Assembly: GCF_004801285.1 (NCBI RefSeq)
Contig: NZ_SSNY01000010.1
Span: 1-64,000, forward strand
Length of the DNA: 64,000 nt
Reading direction: 5' to 3'
From: Ollibium composti
Lineage (GTDB): Bacteria > Pseudomonadota > Alphaproteobacteria > Rhizobiales > Rhizobiaceae
This document shows positions 57,129 to 64,000 of the stretch, in pieces. The first letter of the stretch is position 1. Each line of letters begins with the position of its first letter. The notes under the pieces were generated by a model that was not told the DNA's origin, did no database searches, and saw only the letters and a list, made by a program, of their open reading frames with translations. The position numbers and the translations under genes were made by a program.

Positions 57129-57190
57129 GGTCCCGCCTCATCGAGGCGTTCGCCACGCAGAAAGCCGGGCGCCTGGCTTCTCGTCCGTTG

Positions 57191-59518
57191 TTATCCGGCG
57201 ATCTTGGAGAAATCGGCGACCTGACCGGTCGCCGCCCGGATGCGTTCGAGCAGCGCCAGGCGGTTGGCGCGCACGGCCTGATCCTCGTCGTTCACGAGAA
57301 CTTTCTCGAAGAATGAATCGACGGGTTCGCGCAACACGCTAAGCGCCAGCATGGCGGCGGAAAAGTCTTCCTTTTGAATCACTTCGCCGGCTTGGCTCTC
57401 AGCCTGATTCACCGCCGCAAAAAGCTTCTTCTCGGCATCCTCGCGCAGAAGCGACGGGTCGACGGCCACCGCAACGGCCGTGCCCTTCTTCTCCTCGGCG
57501 GCGAGGATGTTGGCGGCGCGCTTGGTGCCGGCGAGCAGGTTGCTGCCGTCCTCGGTGTCGAGGAATTTTCCGAGCGCCTCGACGCGGCGCACGATGGTGA
57601 GCAGGTCGTCCGATTGCGGCGTGATGACGGCATCGATCAGGTCGTGCCGCGCGCCCTGGTCGCGGAGATAGACCTTCAGGCGATCATGGAAGAAGGAGAG
57701 GAGGTCGCCGGTCAACGGCTTCGCCTTGTCGGTCGCTTCCGCGCGGACACGCTGTTCGTATCCGCCCACGGCATTGTCCAGATCCTCCTCGCCGTCGACA
57801 TCGCCGGACTTCTGCGCGTCGAGCTTCTTCTGGAAAGCGTCGAGCTGTTTCTCGATGCGCGGCTCGTCGTGCCAGGCCAGAGCCGAGGTGAAAAGCTTCG
57901 TCAATTCGAGCTTGTTGCTGCCGGCAAGCGCAAGGCGAATGACGCCCAACGCCGCCCTGCGCAAAGCATACGGGTCCTTGCTGCCCGTCGGTTTCTCGTC
58001 GATGGCCCAGAAGCCGGCCAGCGTGTCCAGCTTGTCGGCCAACGCCACGGCGATCGACACCGGATCGCTCGGCACGCGGTCGGACGGGCCTTGCGGCTTG
58101 TAGTGTTCTTCAAGTGCCGCCGCCACGGACGGATTTTCGCCTTGCAGCAAAGCGTATTTGCGACCCATGGCGCCTTGCAACTCGGGAAATTCGCCCACCA
58201 CTTCGGTCTGCAAGTCGGCCTTGGCCAAGGTCGCGGCGCGGTCGGCAAGGTCCGGGTCGGCGCCGACGACGGGCGCCAGTTCGCGCGCCAACCGGCGGAT
58301 ACGCTCCACCCGTTCACCCTGCGTGCCCAGCTTGGCATGGAAGGTGACGTTCAAATGATCGAGGCGTGCCATGCGCTGATCGAGCGGCTTGCCCAAATCC
58401 AGATCGAACTTTTCGGCCGACGCCTTCAGCGCGCCGAGGTCCGGCAGGTCCGACTGGTCGGTCTTCCAGAAATACAGAGCGTCCGACAGGCGCGCGCGCA
58501 CCACCTTGCCGTTGCCGCGCGCGATCTCGGCGCCGCCGTCGCTCGCCTCGATGTTGGCCGTGACGAGGAAACGATTGGAAAGGTTTTCGGCCTCGCCCTG
58601 CGGACGGGTGACGAAGCATTTCTGGTTGGCGCGGATGGTCAGCCGGATGACCTCTGCCGGAATGCCAAGGAAATCCTTCTCGAATTCGCCCATCAGCACG
58701 ACCGGCCATTCGACCAGTCCGGAAACCTCCTCCAGCAGCCCCTCGTCCTCGACGAGGTCGAGGCCGTTGGCGAAAGCAAGATTCTTCGCGTCCGCCAAAA
58801 TGCTCTGTTTGCGTCGCTCGGCGTCGACGACGACCTTTGCCGCCTCCAGCTTGGCCGCGTAATCGTCGAAGCGCTTGACCGTGATGGCCCCCGGCGCATG
58901 GAAACGATGGCCGAAGGTGACGTTGCCGGAGCGGATGCCGTCGATCTCGAAATCGACCACGACAGGCTCCTCCGTCTCCGGCCCGAAGGTACAGACGATG
59001 GATTGCAGTGGCCTGACCCAGCGCAGCGCTTCGCCGCCGCGCCCCTCGACACCGCCGTAGGAACGGCCCTTCGGCCCCGAGGCGGCACCCCAGCGCATCG
59101 ACTTCGGCCAGGGGAAGGCGCGGATGACCGCGCGCACCAACTCGGCAATGATTTCTTCGGCCGCACGGCCCTCCTTGACGATGTGGGCGACATAGAAATC
59201 ACCCTTCTTCGGGTCGGACTGGATCTCGGCCTCCGCCACCGAAGCCAACCCGGCCTTGCGCAGAAAACCCTGGATAGCCTGCTCGGGCGCCTTCGTCGAC
59301 GGGCCCTTGATCTCGTCGCGCACATCCTTCGAGCGCGCGGTCAGGCCGCGAACGTCCAGCACCAGCCGGCGCGGCGTCCAATATTCGCGGGCGGCCTCAT
59401 AGGTCAGGCCGGCATCGACCAGACCGTCGGTGATCATCTTCTTCAGATCGCCGGCAGCCTTCCTCTGCATGCGCGCGGGGATTTCCTCGGAGCGGAGTTC
59501 AAGAAGAAGGTCGGGCAT
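57191..59518 (-). CDS. glyS: Glycine-tRNA ligase beta subunit
   Basis: The beta subunit of the tetrameric glycyl-tRNA synthetase, binding tRNA. From the ATG at 59518 it has 775 residues, longer than the approximately 690 of E. coli. The start [17 protein letters not shown] is diagnostic. [24 protein letters not shown], and the HD-like [17 protein letters not shown] region follow. An acidic-basic insertion (about 560-605, including [20 protein letters not shown]) explains most of the extra length and is common in Rhizobiales as I recall. The alpha subunit is 424 bases upstream. Confidence 0.95.
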   Translation of the reverse strand: MPDLLLELRSEEIPARMQRKAAGDLKKMITDGLVDAGLTYEAAREYWTPRRLVLDVRGLTARSKDVRDEIKGPSTKAPEQAIQGFLRKAGLASVAEAEIQSDPKKGDFYVAHIVKEGRAAEEIIAELVRAVIRAFPWPKSMRWGAASGPKGRSYGGVEGRGGEALRWVRPLQSIVCTFGPETEEPVVVDFEIDGIRSGNVTFGHRFHAPGAITVKRFDDYAAKLEAAKVVVDAERRKQSILADAKNLAFANGLDLVEDEGLLEEVSGLVEWPVVLMGEFEKDFLGIPAEVIRLTIRANQKCFVTRPQGEAENLSNRFLVTANIEASDGGAEIARGNGKVVRARLSDALYFWKTDQSDLPDLGALKASAEKFDLDLGKPLDQRMARLDHLNVTFHAKLGTQGERVERIRRLARELAPVVGADPDLADRAATLAKADLQTEVVGEFPELQGAMGRKYALLQGENPSVAAALEEHYKPQGPSDRVPSDPVSIAVALADKLDTLAGFWAIDEKPTGSKDPYALRRAALGVIRLALAGSNKLELTKLFTSALAWHDEPRIEKQLDAFQKKLDAQKSGDVDGEEDLDNAVGGYEQRVRAEATDKAKPLTGDLLSFFHDRLKVYLRDQGARHDLIDAVITPQSDDLLTIVRRVEALGKFLDTEDGSNLLAGTKRAANILAAEEKKGTAVAVAVDPSLLREDAEKKLFAAVNQAESQAGEVIQKEDFSAAMLALSVLREPVDSFFEKVLVNDEDQAVRANRLALLERIRAATGQVADFSKIAG

Positions 59519-59721
59519 GGTGGGCTCTTGGCGAAGGACTGTCGCGGCGCGGCATAGCAACTCAGCTTGCCGCTGTCACCCTTGCGGGTCGGAACGACAA
59601 AAATTTCGCAGGCCTGTCGGCTCCGGTCCGGCCCGCGCGTCCTAGGGGCACAACGCACATCGACAGGAACGACGCACTGAAGCGGCGACGCTCAGGCAGG
59701 AAACTATTGGGCAAGACGACC

Positions 59722-59931
59722 ATGAAGACCGCCTCGTCAATTCTCCAGACCATCGCCCTCGGCGCCCTGCTCGCAGCCCAGGTGCATGGCGCCATCACCA
59801 TGCCGGGCGTGCGCCAGGCACTGCGCATCATCGGCAACCAGACGTCGCCCGTCTTCTGCAATTCCGGCAATCAGGTCATGACGGCCGGCTATTCCGGCAC
59901 AAACGCGGAGTTGCTCGAACCCTGCCCGTGA
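59722..59931 (+). CDS. Small exported hypothetical protein between glyQ and glyS (69 aa)
   Basis: The ATG at 59722 (an in-frame TTG lies at 59707) gives a signal peptide (TASSILQTIALGALLAAQVHG), then a mature part of about 45 residues with ITMPGVRQALRIIGNQ, two cysteines (VFCNSGN and EPCP at the very end) and GYSGTNAELL. The two cysteines could form one disulfide. It is transcribed against glyQ and glyS in the 424-base gap between them. I recognise no family, and coding status rests on the signal peptide alone. Confidence 0.6.
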   Translation: MKTASSILQTIALGALLAAQVHGAITMPGVRQALRIIGNQTSPVFCNSGNQVMTAGYSGTNAELLEPCP

Positions 59932-59942
59932 ACCCTTTGAAA

Positions 59943-60875
<933 letters not shown>

Positions 60876-61039
60876 GGAAACGGCCTCAAGGCAATGGCTG
60901 GGTGCGCCATTCCCTAGAGGGCACGCCGGGAAGCGTCAAGCGAACGTGTCCAAGGCGAAATCTTTGCTGCCGGTTGGCTCATTGCCGCCACTCGAATCGA
61001 CGGCTAGGGCCAGGACGGTTCTCAACTGGGAAACGCCCG

Positions 61040-61501
61040 ATGTCCGACCGTCTCGTCGTCCGCCCGGTCTCGCAGACCGATTTCGACGATTGGCTGCCGC
61101 TTTGGGACGGCTATAACGCCTTCTACGGCCGCGCCGGCGACACCCGGCTGCCGGACGAGATCACGCGAACGACCTGGACGCGCTTCTTCGACGCCTACGA
61201 GCCGGTCCATGCGCTGGTGGCGGAAAAGGACGGCAGGCTGGTCGGCCTCGTGCACTACCTCTTCCATCGCAGCACCATATCGATCGCGCCCAACTGCTAT
61301 CTGCAGGACCTGTTCACCGACGAGACGACACGCGGCCAAGGCGTAGGGCGAGCCCTGATCGAAGCCGTCTACGAACGGGCCTCAGCCGCCGGTGCGCCGC
61401 GCGTTTACTGGCTCACGCACGAAACCAATCACACGGCGCAGGCGCTCTACAACAAAGTCGCCGAGCACTCCGGCTTCGTGGTCTATCGGAAGATGTTCTG
61501 A
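61040..61501 (+). CDS. GNAT family N-acetyltransferase (153 aa)
   Basis: A compact GNAT. The start at 61040 gives MSDRLVVRPVSQTDFDDWLPLWDGYNAFYG, usual for the family. The acetyl-CoA loop TRGQGVGRALIEAVYERA lies at about residues 98-115, preceded by YLQDLFTDE. YWLTHETNHTAQALYNKVAEHSGF ends the fold with the typical helix. The substrate is unknown. It diverges from glyQ and converges with the TPR gene. Confidence 0.88.
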   Translation: MSDRLVVRPVSQTDFDDWLPLWDGYNAFYGRAGDTRLPDEITRTTWTRFFDAYEPVHALVAEKDGRLVGLVHYLFHRSTISIAPNCYLQDLFTDETTRGQGVGRALIEAVYERASAAGAPRVYWLTHETNHTAQALYNKVAEHSGFVVYRKMF

Positions 61502-61651
61502 GCTGAAGGGCCGTTGGGGCCGTGTCGGGGACAGGTGCCAGCGGAGCCGGTTGGATGTAAGCGCCGGCGCTTGCAGGTTGCCGCCCTACGCGGAGCGGCG
61601 CCCGGCCCGGGTCCCGCTGCCTCCGGCAACTCCCGGGCGTTCGTGGCCTTC

Positions 61652-61672
61652 CATCGTGCCACCGGCACGATG
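61652..61672. terminator. Hairpin between the GNAT and TPR genes
   Basis: CATCGTGCC (61652-61660) and GGCACGATG (61664-61672) form a perfect 9-base stem with an ACC loop, 24 bases past the TPR stop at 61696 on the minus strand. It lies in the 194-base convergent gap, which holds no gene. No U-tract follows either way. Confidence 0.5.
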
Positions 61673-61695
61673 AATTCGCTTCGCGAACCGGCCAC

Positions 61696-63474
61696 TCACC
61701 CCTTCGGCGCGGGCGTCGGGGCCGGCTTCGGCTTCTGCATTTCCTGCGCGGTGTTCTTTTCCACCGCCGGCAGGCCCTCGCGCAGCTTCCGTTCGATCGT
61801 AGCGAGCACGTCCGGGTCCGGCTTCAGGTCGCGCGCGGTGCGCCACTGATAGGTCGCCTCCAGCTTGCGGCCGACGCGCCAGTAGACGTCGCCCAGATGA
61901 TCGTTCAGCACCGGGTCCTCCGGCTTCAGCGAAACGGCGCGCTCCATCTCGCGCACGGCGTCGTCGTAGCGGCCGAGCTGATAGTAGGCCCAGCCGAGCG
62001 AATCGACGATGTAACCGTCGCTCGGCCTCAGATCGACGGCCTTCTGGATCATCTCAAGGGCTTCCTTAAGGTTGGTGCCCTGATCGACCCAGGAATAGCC
62101 GAGATAGTTCAGCACCTGCGGCTGGTCGGGATAGAGCTCCAGCGCCTTGCGGAAGTTCGGCTCGGCCTTCGGCCATTCCTTCAGCCGCTCATAAGCGATG
62201 CCGCGCTGATAGAAGATGTTCCAGTTCGCCTTGGTCGGCGTCTTCAGGCGCTCGACCGCCTTGTCATAGAGATTGGCGGCGGAGCGGTAGTCCTCCTTCA
62301 CCGAATAGACGCCGCCGAGCGCCAGGTAGCCGCGCATGTCGTCGGGATGGGCATCGACGAGCGCCTTGAGATGCGCGACGGCCTCGTCCTTCTGGCCGAT
62401 ATCGGCAAGGTTGAGGCCGAGCTGGAGGTCGGCGACCTCCTTGAGCGGCGAGGTCGCGGGAATGCGGCGGTACAGTTCGATGGCGCGCTTGCCGTCCTTC
62501 AACTGCTCGGCAACGGCTGCAAGCTGCATCAGTGCGGCGTCGCTGTCCGGCTTCAGGGCGAGCGCATATTCGAGATAGAGGCGCACGAAGGGCTCGCCGC
62601 CGCCGCGGTTGAGCGCGGTGGCAAGGTCGAGCAGGATTTCGGACGCGCCTTCGGCCGGCGAAGCCACCAGCGGCTCAGGCTTGCCGCCCTTGGTGATCTC
62701 CTCGCGCAGGGCCACGATCTCGGGCTTGCCGGTAGCGAACCCTTCGGCCTGATCCAGCACGGCGAGTGCCTTGTCCTTGTCGCCCTGGCGCGCCAGGAAC
62801 GAGACGTAAGCCTCGGCGCAACGCATCCAGGTTTCGGGCGCGGCGCTGCCGGCCGCTGTGTCCTTGATCGTCTCGGCGTAGATTTCGCCCGCCTTGTCCG
62901 TCAGGCCGGCGGCGTCAGCGATCAGCGCGCGATGGTAGGATTTAAACAGGTCGAACCATTCCGGCCCGTCGAGCTTTTCGACGAAGGCCATGGCGTCGGC
63001 GCCCTGGCCGGCTCCTTCCTTGGCCCAGCCGGTCATGATGCCGGTAATGAGCTTGTCGATATCGGCGGCCACCGACAGCTTCAGCCAGTACTGCGCCTTG
63101 TCGTAATCCTTCTTCTTGAACGAATCGACGGCCAGCACCAGCCGCGAGAAGCGCTCGACGTCCGGCACTTCCTTGAGCTTGTCGGCATAGGGCAGCGCCT
63201 CTTCGAAACGGCCCTGCGCGACCAGCGTCAGCATCAGGCTCTGCTGCAGCGCCGTATCGTCGGGCGCGAAGGCCAGCGCCTGCTTGTAATAATCGACGGC
63301 GCTGTCGAGGTCGTTGTCGGCTTCGGCGACGCGGGCGGCCAGGAATGCGCCCGAAAAGGACGTGATCTGGATCGGCGGGGCCGGCTTGTCCTCGGCCCGG
63401 CCCGGCTGGCCGGAGGCCATCAGCACCGCGAGGACTGCAAGGCCCGAGAGCCAGCGAGCGCGTCTATGCCGCAT
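61696..63474 (-). CDS. Exported tetratricopeptide repeat protein (592 aa)
   Basis: From ATG at 63474 a signal peptide is followed by at least eight TPR-like helical pairs. It starts MRHRRARWLSGLAVLAVLMA and is cleaved near GRAED. Repeats are clear at DSAVDYYKQALAFAPDD, AVAHLKALVDAHPDD, AEPNFRKALELYPDQP, ALEMIQKAVDLRPSD, DAVREMERAVSLKPED and EATYQWRTARDLKPDP. The C-terminus is Pro/Lys-rich. It is probably a periplasmic scaffold for envelope assembly; partners are not known. It is immediately downstream of the polyprenyl diphosphate synthase gene. Confidence 0.9.
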   Translation of the reverse strand: MRHRRARWLSGLAVLAVLMASGQPGRAEDKPAPPIQITSFSGAFLAARVAEADNDLDSAVDYYKQALAFAPDDTALQQSLMLTLVAQGRFEEALPYADKLKEVPDVERFSRLVLAVDSFKKKDYDKAQYWLKLSVAADIDKLITGIMTGWAKEGAGQGADAMAFVEKLDGPEWFDLFKSYHRALIADAAGLTDKAGEIYAETIKDTAAGSAAPETWMRCAEAYVSFLARQGDKDKALAVLDQAEGFATGKPEIVALREEITKGGKPEPLVASPAEGASEILLDLATALNRGGGEPFVRLYLEYALALKPDSDAALMQLAAVAEQLKDGKRAIELYRRIPATSPLKEVADLQLGLNLADIGQKDEAVAHLKALVDAHPDDMRGYLALGGVYSVKEDYRSAANLYDKAVERLKTPTKANWNIFYQRGIAYERLKEWPKAEPNFRKALELYPDQPQVLNYLGYSWVDQGTNLKEALEMIQKAVDLRPSDGYIVDSLGWAYYQLGRYDDAVREMERAVSLKPEDPVLNDHLGDVYWRVGRKLEATYQWRTARDLKPDPDVLATIERKLREGLPAVEKNTAQEMQKPKPAPTPAPKG

Positions 63475-63641
63475 TGTCTTCCTTTCCGACAGGGCGCGGC
63501 CCCTGCCATGGCAAGGGCTATTCCAGCGAGCGTTTTTCGGGGCGAAGCATGGCCATTTTGCGGTCACGCCTCGATCACGCCCGATTTTTACAATCCGGAC
63601 GCCCGATTAACAAAGCGCAAACCACGATGCCGCCGCATCGC

Positions 63642-64000
63642 TCACGAAACCCGGCTGATGCAGAAATCGATGACGTCGATCAGCGCCGATTTCTGCGGCG
63701 TCGCCTCCAGCGGCGCCAGCGCGTCGCGGGCGATCTCGCCGAAATGGCGCGCCCGCCCGATGGTGTCGGCTATCGCCGCGTGCCGCTTCATGAGCCCGAT
63801 GGCCTGCTCCAGGCCGGTATCGTCGGCCGAATTCTGCTCGATCGCCTTCTTCCAGAAGACACGCTCGCTCGCCGTGCCGCGCCGGTAGGCCAGAATCACC
63901 GGCAGCGTCACCTTGCCTTCGCGGAAATCGTCGCCGACGTTCTTACCGAGGTCCTTCGAGGAACCGCCGTAGTCCAGCGCATCGTCGATCAGCTGGAAGG
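63642..64000 (-). CDS. Polyprenyl diphosphate synthase, C-terminal part (cut by window edge)
   Basis: The last 118 codons of a trans-prenyltransferase. The second Asp-rich motif is present as FQLIDDALDYGGSSKDLGKN, followed by GDDFREGKVTLPVILA, both diagnostic. The stop is at 63642. Length and the ubiA gene in the window suggest octaprenyl- or decaprenyl-diphosphate synthase for ubiquinone, but chain length cannot be read from this fragment. The first Asp-rich motif lies beyond the window. Confidence 0.93.
   Translation of the reverse strand, partial: FQLIDDALDYGGSSKDLGKNVGDDFREGKVTLPVILAYRRGTASERVFWKKAIEQNSADDTGLEQAIGLMKRHAAIADTIGRARHFGEIARDALAPLEATPQKSALIDVIDFCISRVS

Noticed and set aside
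57374..59557. 727-codon plus-strand frame
   Set aside because: It is antisense to glyS along its whole length and has shadow-type composition.
61897..63888. 663-codon plus-strand frame
   Set aside because: It mirrors the TPR gene and shows no signal peptide or recognisable domain.

Overview
The window is a GC-rich alphaproteobacterial chromosome segment. Gene content and order (ccrM; ispH-thrB-rnhA; coxB-coxA-ctaB-ctaG-coxC-SURF1; rlmD-tlyA-dxs; aroC-fabI-dnaJ-like-pdxH; glyQ/glyS) point to Rhizobiales, most likely Mesorhizobium or a close Phyllobacteriaceae relative. This placement is inference from gene families and synteny, not from a search. About 97% of the window is ordinary core genome.

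Left edge (1-1866): an accessory scar. The right end of an IS3-family element (OrfA start plus terminal inverted repeat) abuts a decayed IS66-type TnpC. A strongly AT-rich patch follows, carrying short CATATG-containing repeats and an orphan MbcA/ParS-like antitoxin-type gene. It ends abruptly in the 31-codon C-terminal stump of a lost core gene that overlaps the start of a HAD hydrolase.

Pseudaminic-acid region (2499-7295): pseI, pseH with a small overlapping gene, pseC, pseB and pseF supply CMP-pseudaminic acid, a nonulosonate used on flagellin or surface polysaccharide. PseB lacks its C-terminal third and no pseG is present, so the route as encoded here looks incomplete.

Core block 1 (7330-18591): CcrM GANTC methyltransferase, a HAD phosphatase, a lipoprotein, threonine synthase with an M16 peptidase and GNAT, a large membrane GGDEF/EAL protein with degenerate GGDEF, YqgE, a DsbD-N-like secreted protein and a peroxiredoxin.

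Core block 2 (18616-30508): a palindromic repeat element; rnhA-thrB-ispH with overlapping stops and starts; the aa3-type cytochrome c oxidase operon (coxB, coxA, ctaB, a 54-residue CoxF-like gene, ctaG, coxC) with an internal hairpin and a clear terminator; DUF983-SURF1; an IalB-family protein; and TldD.

Core block 3 (30583-46260): a RES/Xre toxin-antitoxin pair, rlmD-tlyA, dxs, pirin, a VapBC-type pair with a likely operator, HDAC-like hydrolase-xseB, ribB, aroC, VOC, DUF1344, a histidine phosphatase, fabI, a DnaJ-like protein, a lipoprotein and pdxH. Three kinds of intergenic repeat lie here; two run into the stop codons of aroC and the dnaJ-like gene.

Core block 4 (46347-64000): an enoyl-CoA hydratase with an acyl-CoA dehydrogenase, a GH25 lysozyme whose 3' end overlaps purD, ubiA, an FAD-linked oxidase, a TsaC/Sua5 protein, two secreted hypotheticals, glyS and glyQ with a small secreted ORF between them, a GNAT, a TPR protein and the C-terminal part of a polyprenyl diphosphate synthase cut by the window edge.

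No rRNA, tRNA, CRISPR array or intact prophage was recognised. I found no convincing new multi-gene system. The best leads are the left-edge scar, the truncated PseB, the two toxin-antitoxin modules with candidate operators, and the intergenic repeat elements.
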